NCBI GenBank assembly: GCA_027494055.1 | Contig: JAOSJO010000023.1 | Span: 124,001 to 188,000, forward strand | DNA from: Anaerolineae bacterium | Lineage (GTDB): Bacteria; Chloroflexota; Anaerolineae; Aggregatilineales; JAFGMM01 | DNA length: 64,000 nt | Reading direction: 5' to 3' | Shown here: positions 20,301 to 28,863 of the stretch, in pieces | How positions within the stretch are numbered: position 1 is the stretch's first letter | Layout: every line of letters starts with the position of its first letter | The notes under the pieces: model-generated | What the model was told of the DNA's origin: nothing | The model's database searches: none | The model's input: the letters and a program-made list of their open reading frames with translations, nothing else | Program-made: the position numbers and the translations under genes

Positions 20301-21041
20301 TACGCCACCCAGGTGACCGAGAGCGACAACGGCAAGATCGCTACAATGGTCGGCGTGGTGACTTACGTCCGCCCGCACGTGACGAAAAGCGGCAAGGCGA
20401 TGGCGTTCGCCACCATCGAAGACCTGACCGGGCCGGTCGAGGTCGTGATCTTCCCGCGCGCGTGGGAATCGACGCGCGATCTGTGGGTGGCCGATACGCC
20501 GGTCCTCGTGCGCGGCAAGCTCGACGTGAAAGACGGCATCCCCAAAATCCTGTGCGACAGCGCGACGACCGAGATCAAGGTCAACGGCGCGGCAGCCGGC
20601 TTCGCCTCCCTGCCGGACCTGGAGCCGCCGGACTGGTTCAGCGAACCAGACGACAATGGCGACGACGCGCCCCAGGTCTACGATGATGCGCCCGAACCGC
20701 CGCCGGAGGCGTCGCAGCTTGCGGAGGCGGCAGCGCCCTACACGCCTGAGCCAGCCGCCGCGCCGCCGCCGGAGGCTTTCGAGCGCCCCGCCGATGCGTG
20801 CCGGATGCTGGTCGTGTTCCGGCGCACCGGCGACCCCGCGCGCGACAAGCGCCGCCTAAAGCGCATCCATGGCCTGCTCACGCGCTATCCCGGCGCGGAC
20901 CGCTTCTCGCTCATCGTGGAGGATGAGGGTCGGCGCGTGCGCGTGGACTTCCCCAACCACACGACGCACTACTGCGCCGAACTGGCGAGCGAGCTGGGCA
21001 GCCTGCTCGGCGCAGAGGCGGTGCAGGTCGTCGATGGGTGA
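17315..21041 (+). CDS. dnaE: DNA polymerase III alpha subunit, one frameshift
   Basis: Replicative polymerase catalytic subunit. N-terminal PHP domain with metal-binding residues in FVHLHVHTEYSLLDG and GITDHGTMFGV. Polymerase palm with the Asp motif MPDIDLDYPDD and the fingers segment EQVAQIITFGTLGARAAVRD. Then YRPGPMEQIPHYIARMYG, the helix-hairpin-helix GLEAIKNVGGG, and an OB fold (KIATMVGVVTYVRP...PVEVVIFPRAW). After an acidic Pro/Ala-rich linker (about 1105-1155) comes a C-terminal domain CRMLVVFRRTGDPARDKRRL, an extension seen in several non-proteobacterial DnaE proteins. Near 18185 the frame shifts; deleting one G from GGG gives VPEGYDAQSYLRHLCEEGL. The gene is essential, so this is almost surely a sequencing indel. 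ATG has AGGGGA upstream. Confidence 0.95.
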
Positions 21042-21063
21042 GGCCGGTTGCACCGGCTGATGC

Positions 21064-22119
21064 TCACCGCGTCAGCGGCTCGCCTGTCCGTACTGCCTCA
21101 ACCACTTCCCGCACAGTATCCCAAACTGCTGCCGGTTGATCCCACTGAAGTGTATGACTGCCCGCCGCCACGATGTCCAGGCGGCTGTTTGATGAGAGAT
21201 CCGCCATCATCCTTTGGGCTTCCGCCCACTTTTCATCGGATTCGACCGATGTGCCGGCCGCCAAGACGATCAGCGGCAGATCGCCTAACGAGGCGGAAGA
21301 CAACAACGTATCATCCTGTGTACTACCTGCCGACTCCCTCACCATCGTATCTAGCGTGGTCTGCCTTCCGGCGAAAATCGCCATCAAAGAACGGGTCTCT
21401 GACGGGAGGTGTTCCGTCACGGGATTTAGCATGGGCAGCAACGATGCGCCAAAGGCGCGTGCAACGCCAAGCTGTCGTAGAAGAGAATACAACCCCAATG
21501 ACCCTTTGTACTGCTCTCGAGCTTCGGCATTCTCTTCCGGCGTGCGCACAGGCTCCACACTCTCATGGCGTGCGTCCACAAGCACCAACCCGGCCACCGC
21601 TTCGGGATACTGGCTGGCAAACATTCGGACATACTTCCCGCCGAGCGAGTGCCCCACCAAGACGTAAGGCCCCTCGATCCCTGCATTCGTGAGCAGGGTA
21701 TGCAACTCGGCAGCGATTTGTTGCGGGCTGCGCGGCTCCGGGCCTGGGTCGCTCCAGCCATAGCCTCCGCGATCATATACACATGTGCGGGTGGTCTGGC
21801 TGATCAGCGGCTGCACCAGCGTCCAATCGAGCGATGTACCCGCAAACTCACTTTCCAGAACAACGGTGGGACTGCCTTCGCCCATGCAGTTGATGTGGAG
21901 CCGGTGGCCGCCGACATCGACCATTTGACCCGGTGGAGGATAACGCTGTGCATCCCCGGAGGCCATGACTGCTTCATAGACGAGACCGGCCAGCGGTAAT
22001 CCGATCAGCAGAATGACCAGCACCAGCAGCACACGCTTGAGATAAAACCAGCCGCCGCGCTTGCGCTGTGCGGGCGTCGCCTGGGTCAGGGATTTGTCTG
22101 AAACATCATCTATTCTCAT
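21064..22119 (-). CDS. Alpha/beta hydrolase, membrane-anchored
   Basis: A 351-residue hydrolase with an N-terminal transmembrane anchor (VLLVLVILLIGLPLAGLVYE), so the enzyme faces outward. The alpha/beta hydrolase fold shows the oxyanion strand PTVVLESEFAG, RTCVYDRGGYGWSDPGP, the nucleophile elbow VLVGHSLGGKYVRMFA, an Asp in VDARHES and a late His in AAGSHTLQWDQP. The ending TGEPLTR is shared with the next gene, its tandem paralogue, 30 bases upstream. Base composition is visibly lower in GC than the neighbours, so recent acquisition is possible. Substrate unknown; proline iminopeptidase-like or haloalkane dehalogenase-like activities are family options. Confidence 0.85.
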   Translation of the reverse strand: MRIDDVSDKSLTQATPAQRKRGGWFYLKRVLLVLVILLIGLPLAGLVYEAVMASGDAQRYPPPGQMVDVGGHRLHINCMGEGSPTVVLESEFAGTSLDWTLVQPLISQTTRTCVYDRGGYGWSDPGPEPRSPQQIAAELHTLLTNAGIEGPYVLVGHSLGGKYVRMFASQYPEAVAGLVLVDARHESVEPVRTPEENAEAREQYKGSLGLYSLLRQLGVARAFGASLLPMLNPVTEHLPSETRSLMAIFAGRQTTLDTMVRESAGSTQDDTLLSSASLGDLPLIVLAAGTSVESDEKWAEAQRMMADLSSNSRLDIVAAGSHTLQWDQPAAVWDTVREVVEAVRTGEPLTR

Positions 22120-22149
22120 GCTATTCTCCTTTCAGGCCGTTCGTTATGT

Positions 22150-23232
22150 TCACCGCGTCAGCGGATCACCCGTCTGAGCCGCCTCCATCACGTCGAGGAT
22201 GGCGTCGCTTACCTGCTGCGCGTACTGCTCGTTGCCGATAATCGAGCCATGATCTGACCCTGCAATGGTGCGAACCGCGCTGTTAGAGGAGTATGCGGCC
22301 ACGTCCTGCTGGATGGCTTTGAAGATTTCCTGGTCCTCTGCCGGCATCTCCAAAACCTCCGGGTGGTCCGCCCACAGCACCATCAGCGGCAGTGCGCCGA
22401 GGTTTTCGGCGGCGATGGACTGTTCACCCAGTTCCCACCGCGCCGGTATGGCTTCGGCGTAGTAGGTATCGAAAGACTGGTTGGTAGATTTCAACGCCGT
22501 GAACGCCGCCGCGATGTCGGGCGGGTAACCCATGGCCTGAATCTCCCCGCCGATGACAAAACGGAGGACGCCGGTCCGTACTAAAGCCCACAAAAACGCC
22601 TGAAGAAGGTCGTTTTGCGCCTTCCACTGGTCAAACTCACCCTGGTCATGAAACGAACGGGGGCGGAGGAAGGCTGTGTCCACCAGCGCGATGCCGATCA
22701 CGTCATCTGGATATTGGGAAGCGTAGATGCGGGTCAGGATGCCGCCCAATGAGTGTCCCACCAGAACATAGGGGCCGGGAATGCCCGCTTCCGCCAGCAA
22801 GGTACGCAGTTCGCGTGCAATTTGCACGCCGCTGCGGGGTGTGGGGCTGGATTCGCTCCAGCCCGTTCCGGCGCGGTCATAGGCGCACACGCGCGTTGTC
22901 TGCGCGAGCTGCCGCTGCACCCAATACCATTCGACCGAGAAGCTGAACCCACCCGCTTCGAGGATAACCGTCGGGTTGCCTGCGCCCATGCAGTGGATAT
23001 GCATCTGGCGACCATCCACGTTGAACAACTGACCGGGCGGCGGGAAATTCCGTTTATCTATCGCAGTGGCAACCGTCTGATAGACCACGCCGAGCAGGAC
23101 CACAACAACCAGGCCAATCACCAGGTACTTCAGCACGCGCCTGGTCCAGAAAAGCACCCCTCTTTTGCGCCGCACCGGTTGGTGCGGCGCGGTGGTTTCG
23201 CTTGGTGTAACGCCAGATACGTCGGTCATCAT
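22150..23232 (-). CDS. Alpha/beta hydrolase, membrane-anchored, paralogue of the next gene
   Basis: A 360-residue protein with the same plan as the gene at 21064-22119. It has a basic start (RRKRGVLFWTRRVLK), a membrane anchor (VVVVLLGVVYQTVATA), then PPPGQLFNVDGRQMHIHCMG and PTVILEAGGFSFSVEW. RVCAYDRAGTGWSESSPTPR and the nucleophile elbow VLVGHSLGGILTRIYASQYP follow, with the acid in VDTAF and the His in AGSDHGSIIG. Both end in TG-x-PLTR, and the pair clearly arose by duplication. About 110 bases of AT-rich DNA separate it from the next promoter. It is first in a two-gene operon. The substrate is unknown. Confidence 0.85.
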   Translation of the reverse strand: MMTDVSGVTPSETTAPHQPVRRKRGVLFWTRRVLKYLVIGLVVVVLLGVVYQTVATAIDKRNFPPPGQLFNVDGRQMHIHCMGAGNPTVILEAGGFSFSVEWYWVQRQLAQTTRVCAYDRAGTGWSESSPTPRSGVQIARELRTLLAEAGIPGPYVLVGHSLGGILTRIYASQYPDDVIGIALVDTAFLRPRSFHDQGEFDQWKAQNDLLQAFLWALVRTGVLRFVIGGEIQAMGYPPDIAAAFTALKSTNQSFDTYYAEAIPARWELGEQSIAAENLGALPLMVLWADHPEVLEMPAEDQEIFKAIQQDVAAYSSNSAVRTIAGSDHGSIIGNEQYAQQVSDAILDVMEAAQTGDPLTR

Positions 23233-23346
23233 TCGCCCCTCCCAGACCAGGCCGAATGCACTCCTGCGGATTACACGGCATCTATGACTGGCCTTATTAT
23301 ACAGTAATATACGACTAATTCAATCCATAAATACAATGATCGCGTA

Positions 23347-23374
23347 TTGACACCGCCCCGCCCCGGATTACAAT
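23347..23374 (+). promoter_or_regulatory. Strong promoter for the ATP-grasp/ferredoxin fusion gene
   Basis: Perfect TTGACA, 16-base spacer and TACAAT, placing the start of transcription about 30 bases before the ATG at 23414. The in-frame ATG at 23375 directly abuts the -10 and is therefore not the start. Confidence 0.6.
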
Positions 23375-23413
23375 TTGCACATCATCGCTGCGATTCCCCA
23401 AAATGGAGCGATT

Positions 23414-24964
23414 ATGGCACGCCTGCACGAGTACCAGGGCAAAGCAATACTGAAGCAGTTCGGGATTCTGACGCCGGCCGGCGACATCGCGACGACGCCC
23501 GAAGCGGCGCAGCGCATCGCCGGCGAGGTCGGCGGGTCGGTGGTGGTCAAAGCCCAGGCGTGGACGACCAAGCGCGCCGGCCTCGGCGCGATCCGCTTTG
23601 CCGACACGCCCGACGCGGCGGCGGAAGCAGCGGCGGCGCTGCTCGGCCTGGAGATCGGCCAGTTCACGGTAGACCGCGTGCTGGTCGAGCAGAAGCTGGC
23701 GATTGCGCGCGAGTTCTACGCCGGCGTGATCGTCGATGACCGGGCGCGCGCGCCCGTGGTCATCTTCAGCAGCATGGGCGGAACCGGCATCGAGGAGATC
23801 GCCCAGGCGCACCCCGACAGAGTGGCGCGCCACACGGTGGACATCCGGCTTGGCCTGCGCGACTTCGAGGCGCGCGAGCTGGCGCGGCGGGCGGGGATCA
23901 AGGGCGGGCTGCTGCTCAAGCTGGGCGACGCGATCACCAGGCTCTACGACGCCGCACGCGCCTACGACGCCCGCGCGGCGGAGATCAACCCGCTCGTGCT
24001 GACCGAGGACGGCGCGCTGGTCGCCGCCGACAGCCGCTTCACCATCGACGACTACGCCGTCTTCCGGCACAAGGACCTCGGCATCGAGATCGCGCGCGAG
24101 TTCGACCGCCCCCCGACCGAGCTGGAGAAGATCGCCTGGGGCGTGGAGCGCGGCGACTACCGGGGCACGTTCTATTTCATCCAGATGGAGCAGGGCTTCG
24201 CCAGGGGCGACGGCGTGGTCGGCTTCCACGGCGCGGGCGGCGGCGGCAGCATGATGAGCATGGACGCAGTGCTCGCGCAGGGCTTCAAGATCGCCAACTT
24301 CGTCGATACGAGCGGCAACCCGCCCGCGAGCAAGGTCTACCGCGCGGCGCGCATCATCCTGAGCCAGCCGGGCATCGACGGCTACTTCGCCAGCGGCAGC
24401 GGCGTCGCCAGCCAGGAGCAGTTCCACTCAGCGCGCGGGCTGGTGAAGGCCTTCCTGGAAGAACCGCTCGCCGTGCCGGCGGTGGTCCGCCTGGGCGGCA
24501 ACGCCGAGGCGCAGGCAATCGCCATCCTGCACCGGGCGCGCGGCGCGTTCCCCGCGCCCATCGAGGGCTACGGCAAGGACGACGCCCCCGACTTCTGCGC
24601 GGCGCGGCTGCGCGCGCTGGTCAACTCGTGGACGCCGTTGGCGACGATCCCGTCGGGCCGGGCCAAGCCCGACGCCGCCGATCCGTACACGTTTGAGACC
24701 GTGACCGGCGGCACGGTGACGCTCGACCACGCACGCTGCCGCGACTGCGAGAGCAAGGCGTGCGTCGAAAGCTGCGCGCCGGGTATCCTCTCGCTGGAGG
24801 GGGACGTGCCCGTGCTCAACATCACGCACGAGGCGGCGAAGAAGGGCGGCTGCACCGAGTGCCTGGCGTGCGACATCGAATGCTACTTCCGGGGCAACAA
24901 GGGCGGCTATGTCGAACTGCCCATCGCCGGCCTGGAGGCATACCGCGCGTCTACCCCGCGCTGA
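23414..24964 (+). CDS. ATP-grasp acyl-CoA ligase (SucC-like) fused to a FixX-like ferredoxin domain
   Basis: A 516-residue fusion. Residues 1-390 follow the beta subunit of succinyl-CoA synthetase. The start MARLHEYQGKAILKQFGI, VVVKAQAWTTKRAGLGAIRF, YDARAAEINPLVLTEDGALV (Mg-ATP site) and GFHGAGGGGSMMSMDA are visible. The last 85 residues carry two Cys clusters, CRDCESKACVESC (C-x2-C-x4-C-x3-C) and GGCTECLACDIEC (C-x2-C-x2-C-x3-C). A G-G-Y-V-E-L ending resembles FixX, the ferredoxin partner of ETF-quinone oxidoreductase. Two 4Fe-4S clusters are predicted. No alpha subunit (sucD) is adjacent. A redox-coupled acyl-CoA or carboxylate reaction is inference. ATG has TGGAG upstream; the gene overlaps the convergent maf gene by 14 bases. 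Confidence 0.8.
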   Translation: MARLHEYQGKAILKQFGILTPAGDIATTPEAAQRIAGEVGGSVVVKAQAWTTKRAGLGAIRFADTPDAAAEAAAALLGLEIGQFTVDRVLVEQKLAIAREFYAGVIVDDRARAPVVIFSSMGGTGIEEIAQAHPDRVARHTVDIRLGLRDFEARELARRAGIKGGLLLKLGDAITRLYDAARAYDARAAEINPLVLTEDGALVAADSRFTIDDYAVFRHKDLGIEIAREFDRPPTELEKIAWGVERGDYRGTFYFIQMEQGFARGDGVVGFHGAGGGGSMMSMDAVLAQGFKIANFVDTSGNPPASKVYRAARIILSQPGIDGYFASGSGVASQEQFHSARGLVKAFLEEPLAVPAVVRLGGNAEAQAIAILHRARGAFPAPIEGYGKDDAPDFCAARLRALVNSWTPLATIPSGRAKPDAADPYTFETVTGGTVTLDHARCRDCESKACVESCAPGILSLEGDVPVLNITHEAAKKGGCTECLACDIECYFRGNKGGYVELPIAGLEAYRASTPR

Positions 24965-25604
24965 GCACAATCTGGTAGATGCCGCACGCAGCGCCATCGG
25001 CCTGCCGGCACGATTCGGGCAGGCCCGGCAGCGCCACGCCGAGCGGTTCCAGCAGCCGTTCGAGGCGGCACAACGGGAACCCCATCACGTTCGCGTAACA
25101 GCCTTCCAGCCCGGCGACGAGGTTGAACGCCGTGTTCTGGATGGCATACGCGCCGGCTTTGTCCATCGGGTCGCCGCTGGCGACGTAGGCCGCGATCTCG
25201 GCGTCCGTGTAGGCGCGCATCCGCACCCCGGTCGTGACGACCTCGGCGGCGCGCCAGTCGTCGCGCTGCGCTGCGAGCGCGGTGTGCACCTGGTGCACGT
25301 CCCCACGCAGCCGGCGCAGCGTGCGCGTCGCCGCTTCAGGCGTGACCGGCTTGCCGAGGATTTCGCCCGCGTGCACCACGATGGTATCGGCGGCGATGAC
25401 GAGCGTCCCCGGCGCGACGCGCGCCGCGACCTCCGCCGCCTTGGTGACGCTCAGCCGCTGCACGTGCGCGCGCGGGTCCTCGCCAGGGCGCGGCGACTCA
25501 TCGACCTCAGGGCGCACCACGTCGAAGCGCAGCCCCGCCAGCGCGAGCAACGCGCGTCGCCTCGGCGAGCCAGACGCCAGAACGATGTGAAGTGCATTCG
25601 TCAT
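24951..25604 (-). CDS. maf: Maf family nucleotide pyrophosphatase
   Basis: House-cleaning enzyme that hydrolyses non-canonical nucleoside triphosphates. It has the family start IVLASGSPRRRALLALAG, then VRPEVDESPRPGEDP, RLSVTKAAEVAARV, VIAADTIVVHAGEILGKP and DKAGAYAIQNTAFNLVAG. The start I use is the ATG at 25604 with GAGG upstream; an ATG 14 codons earlier adds residues not found in the family. Length 217 aa, slightly long because of a C-terminal extension (PESCRQADGAACG). It overlaps the end of the convergent ATP-grasp gene. Confidence 0.92.
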   Translation of the reverse strand: MTNALHIVLASGSPRRRALLALAGLRFDVVRPEVDESPRPGEDPRAHVQRLSVTKAAEVAARVAPGTLVIAADTIVVHAGEILGKPVTPEAATRTLRRLRGDVHQVHTALAAQRDDWRAAEVVTTGVRMRAYTDAEIAAYVASGDPMDKAGAYAIQNTAFNLVAGLEGCYANVMGFPLCRLERLLEPLGVALPGLPESCRQADGAACGIYQIVLSAG

Positions 25605-25689
25605 TTGACACGCCTCTACAAGCGCCCAATAATAGGCGGCACGCACCGGCTACGCAAGCGCCACGCAACCTTCAGAAAGCGAGAGCACA

Positions 25690-26076
25690 ATGCCGCGAGA
25701 GATCATCAGCACAAAGGACGCCCCCGCCGCCATCGGCCCCTACTCGCAGGCCGTAAAGATCAACGGCTTCGTCTTCACCGCCGGGCAGGCGGGCGTTGAC
25801 CCGGCCACCGGCAAGATCGTCGAGGGCGGGATCGAGGCGCAGACGCGCCAGACGCTCAACAACGTCCGGGCGATCCTTGAGGCGGCGGGCACGTCGATGG
25901 CGAACGTGGTCAAGACGACGGTCTTCCTGCACAACATCCGCGACTTCGCGGCGATGAACGGCGTCTACAAGACGTTCTTCCCCGCCGACCCGCCGGCCCG
26001 CTCGACGGTGGCGGCCAAAGACCTGCCGCTGGGCGCGCTGGTCGAAATCGAAGTGGTGGCGGCAGCCGGCGATTAG
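25690..26076 (+). CDS. ridA: RidA family enamine/imine deaminase
   Basis: Small cytoplasmic trimeric enzyme that clears reactive 2-aminoacrylate and similar enamines. At 128 aa it is full length: AAIGPYSQAVKINGFVFTAG, GIEAQTRQTLNNVRAILEAA, VVKTTVFLHNIRDFAAMNG and the signature PARSTVAAKDLPLGALVEIE with the substrate-binding Arg and Glu. It overlaps the convergent methyltransferase gene by four bases at the stop. Confidence 0.95.
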   Translation: MPREIISTKDAPAAIGPYSQAVKINGFVFTAGQAGVDPATGKIVEGGIEAQTRQTLNNVRAILEAAGTSMANVVKTTVFLHNIRDFAAMNGVYKTFFPADPPARSTVAAKDLPLGALVEIEVVAAAGD

Positions 26077-26842
26077 GCTTTAGCGCCCACCTTGCGCGCG
26101 ACGGCGATCTGGTTGACGCCGTAGCGCAGCGGGTTGAACGTCGTGCGCGTGAGCACCTGGAACAGCGCCGGGACGCCCAACAGCGCAAACTGCACCGCGT
26201 TGGGGATCACCGGGAAGTAGGGCGTGTCCCACAGCCCGTCGCCAAAGTGGCGCAGCACCGTGAAGCCGGCGGCCTCGCACCACGCGCGCCACTGCGCCGG
26301 CGGCTGCACATTGATGTGCGTCGGGTCTTTGCCGATGGCGTCGGTCTTCGGGTCTTTGAAGCGGCGCAGCGCGTAGCCGGGGTTCGGCGTGGCAAGAGAA
26401 ACAGCCCCCCGGCTGGAGGATGCGGCTCACATCGGCGATGGCGGCGGCGGGGTCGGGCAGGTGCTCGACCAGGTGCAGCGCCACGACCACGGCGAACTCC
26501 CCCGCCGCGAACGCGCTGAGGTCGTTCGCATCCATGACGCGCCCCTCCGCCCTGGGCGCATTGCGCTTGAGTTGTTCGACGCTGTACTCCCGCAATATCG
26601 ACGCCGAGACAGGCGAAGTCATCCTGCAGCAGGCCCAGCAGGTGTCCCAGCCCGCAGCCCATCTCCAGCAGGCGGCGCTCGCGCCCGCCGGGCGGCGCGT
26701 AGCGGCGCACCAACGCCGCGTAATAGCGCCGCGCGAACCAGTACATGCTGAACCGGCCCAGGGGCCGGTCGGCGTAGTTGTAGTTCTGGAAGTATTGCTC
26801 CCCGTACTCGTCGAGAGGGATTTTCCGATTCGGGTCTGCCAT
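26073..26842 (-). CDS. Class I SAM-dependent methyltransferase, two frameshifts
   Basis: About 256 residues when two shifts are repaired. Segment one: RKIPLDEYGEQYFQNYNYAD and the SAM-binding LLEMGCGLGHLLGLL, then CLGVDI. After a shift near 26598: REYSVEQLKRNAPRAEGRVM and FAVVVALHLVEHLPDPAAAI, the Methyltransf_11 pattern. After a shift near 26408 in a run of six G: SLATPNPGYALRRFKDPKTD, then HINVQPPAQWRAWCEAAGF and a C-terminal hydrophobic region. The order matches methyltransferases of surface-glycan or lipid pathways (last step: THINVQPP like motif). Substrate unknown. It sits 13 bases downstream of the lipoprotein gene on the same strand. Confidence 0.75.
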
Positions 26843-26855
26843 CGTTGTCTACCGC

Positions 26856-28015
26856 CTACCGCTCTATCTGGTCCGGCGACGGCGGCTCAATGGGCGCAAC
26901 CGCGTCATGCTGGCTCACGCTGACATCGTAGGTCAGGACAATGTGGCTGCTCTGGCCCTGGACGGTCACATCAGCGTCGAGCATGAGGGTCTGCCGAAGT
27001 ACGTAGAGCGTCGTGGGGTCGAGCCACACCTCGCCGCTGATGGTCCCGCGCAGGTCCACACCCTCCATGTCGCCCGGCCCGAACAGCGAACGACGCCCCC
27101 GGAACGGCGGCAGGTCGGGGAAGTCGTAGATGTCCACGGTGTAACTGGCGTGCCCGGCCTGGTCGGAGAGCCATTGCGCCGTGGCGACCTCGCGCAGCAC
27201 AAACGCGCCCCGGTGGTAGGGTCTGTAGTCGTTGTTGAACCCGTCGTACACCGGCGATTCAAACCACCGCTCGTCGTTGCCGGCGCGCGTCCAGTACAGG
27301 GCGCCGACCTTGATGATCTCGTTCGCCGTGCTGATCGTGCCGCTGCCGGGATAGGTAACCGTCTGCGTCTCCGAAATGAAGAAGTCCGCGTTCTGCGGGT
27401 CAAACAGGGTCGCATCGACGCCGCCGGCGAAATCGGCGGTGACCGTGAGCGGCTCGGTTTCGCCTTCGGAGGTCACGACGTAGTTGAGCGTGTAGTCGTT
27501 GTGCAGCGATTGCATCCGGTCCATGGCGTCCGCCGCCAGTGAAAGCGCCCGACGCGCGTCCTCCGGGAGCGCGCCGCCCCCGCCGCCCTGGCCGGAGCCG
27601 TTGGCTGTCGCCGGCGGCGTGGTGGATGCGGACGAAGCGTCACCCGACGTCGGGGGCCGGCTCCTGGGTCGGCGCGGGCGTGAACGTGAGCGAGGGCGTC
27701 ACGGTCGGTCCGTAGGAAAACGGCGTTGGCGTCACGCGGATTGTGGGCGTGCGCGTGATCGTGGGCGATGGGCCGGGCGTATGTGTCAGTGTGGGCGTGT
27801 GCGTCAGCGTCGCGGTGAGCGTAGGACGCGGCGTGCGGGTATGCGTCGGGGGCGGCGTCGGCGTGCGGGTGGGGCCGGGCGTGCGCGTCAGCGTGATCGT
27901 GGGCGATGGCACATCGACAACCTGCGCCACAGGCCCCTCTCGGCCCGCACGCGGCGGCCACCGCGAGCAGTATGCCCACGACGGTGAAGAGAGCGACTCT
28001 CCTGTATCTATTCAC
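26856..28015 (-). CDS. TPT-linker lipoprotein with a LolA/LppX-like C-terminal domain, two frameshifts
   Basis: Starts at a GTG with GGAGAA upstream. The signal VALFTVVGILLAVAAAC is a good lipoprotein signal. After a shift near 27937 comes a long Thr/Pro spacer (TLTRTPGPTRTPTPPPTHT and similar) to about residue 120. After a second shift near 27645 comes ATANGSGQGGGGGALPEDAR and a domain with MDRMQSLHNDYTLNYVV, VTADFAGGVDATLFDP, VYDGFNNDYRPYHRGAFVL and LDPTTLYVLRQTLML. The half-barrel beta pattern with the alternating D-A-M-x-x-M-x-S start resembles LolA/LprG/LppX lipid carriers. That assignment is tentative. Both shifts are single extra G/C. Confidence 0.65.
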
Positions 28016-28159
28016 GTTCTCCGCTCGTATCACACCATAGCGTGTTTTTCGTAACCCGCCAACAAATGGATGCTGACAAAACAATCCAGTAGTGGACCGT
28101 CTTCCCGCAGCCCAGAGCTATTCACGCCTGGCGAGTGGTGTTGCGTTTTCCGTAGCCCA

Positions 28160-28272
28160 CCGACTGAAGTCGGCCCGCTGACTGAAGTCAGCGCCTAATC
28201 GTCGCAAATAACGATGATTGCTACGAAATTAGCCCGCGACTTCAGTCGCGGGGACCAAAAGGTGAACAGATT
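28160..28272. repeat. Cluster of REP-like palindromes
   Basis: The 310-base gap 28016-28327 contains three palindromes of one family: CCGACTGAAGTCGG (28160-28173), CTGACTGAAGTCAG (28178-28191) and a larger unit at 28221-28272 with CCCGCGACTTCAGTCGCGGG, an 8-bp stem with TTCA loop. The larger unit extends into ACCAAAAGGTGAACAGAT, matching the copy at 15139. All share GACTGAAGTC or its complement. Confidence 0.8.
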
Positions 28273-28277
28273 CTACC

Positions 28278-28318
28278 AGAAAGCCCGCCTGAGCCGGTAT
28301 GCGCGGCCCAGGCGGGGC
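28278..28318 (-). terminator. Intrinsic terminator after the thioredoxin-fold gene
   Basis: On the minus strand CGCCTGGGCCG pairs with CGGCTCAGGCG (one mismatch) across an 8-base loop and is followed by GGCTTTCT. Confidence 0.5.
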
Positions 28319-28327
28319 GTGTGTGGG

Positions 28328-28855
28328 CTACTTCCACTTGATGGTGCAGCCCACCGGCGGCGTCTTGGCAACCGGCGGCGTCTTGCCCGCCAGCAGCGCG
28401 TCGAGCGCGTCGCGGAGGTAGTGGTGCTTCACCGCGTCGGGTTCCTGGTAATTGTCGTCGATAGCGCCGTGATACTGCAGCACGCCATCGCTATCGAGCA
28501 GGAACACCTCCGGAGTGCGCACGGCGGCGTAGGCGTGGGCGACGTCCTGCGACTCGTCGCGCACGTAATAGAAATTGAAGCCCTCCGCTTTGTGGCGCTT
28601 CTTCATCTCTTCGAAACTGTCTTCGGGATGGGTGCGGTCGTTGTTCGGCCCAACCGCCACCATCTTGAAGCCCTTGTCGGCGTAGTCCGCCTGGATGGAC
28701 ACCATACGGTCCTCCCAGCCGCGCACATACGGGCAGTGGTTGCAGCTAAACACGACCGCGACCGCCTTGCTCTCGTTGAGCAGGGCATCCAAAGAGACCG
28801 TCGTGCCGTCCACGTTTGGCAAGGTAAAGGTCGGTGCCTTTTCGCCGATGTTCAT
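28328..28855 (-). CDS. Thioredoxin-like peroxiredoxin/redoxin family protein
   Basis: A 175-residue cytoplasmic redox protein of the AhpC/TSA-Redoxin type. It shows the start MNIGEKAPTFTLPNVDGTTV and the CXXC in VVFSCNHCPYVRGWEDRMV. KMVAVGPNNDRTHPEDSFEE and the cis-Pro region AYAAVRTPEVFLLDSDGVL follow. The SCNHCPYV signature marks a widespread group whose substrate is not known. I choose the ATG at 28855 because GAGG lies six bases upstream; a GTG four codons earlier has no site. It follows the thioredoxin-fold gene by eight bases, so the two are cotranscribed. Confidence 0.88.
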   Translation of the reverse strand: MNIGEKAPTFTLPNVDGTTVSLDALLNESKAVAVVFSCNHCPYVRGWEDRMVSIQADYADKGFKMVAVGPNNDRTHPEDSFEEMKKRHKAEGFNFYYVRDESQDVAHAYAAVRTPEVFLLDSDGVLQYHGAIDDNYQEPDAVKHHYLRDALDALLAGKTPPVAKTPPVGCTIKWK

Positions 28856-28863
28856 GGTGGTCC

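Noticed and set aside
17874..20378. 834-codon open frame antisense to dnaE
   Set aside because: It mirrors dnaE codons in GC-rich DNA, has His/Val/Arg-rich composition, no domain and no ribosome site. dnaE on the other strand is unmistakable.
23375..23377. ATG 23375 as start of the ATP-grasp gene
   Set aside because: It abuts the -10 box of a strong promoter; the family N-terminus begins at 23414 with a ribosome site.
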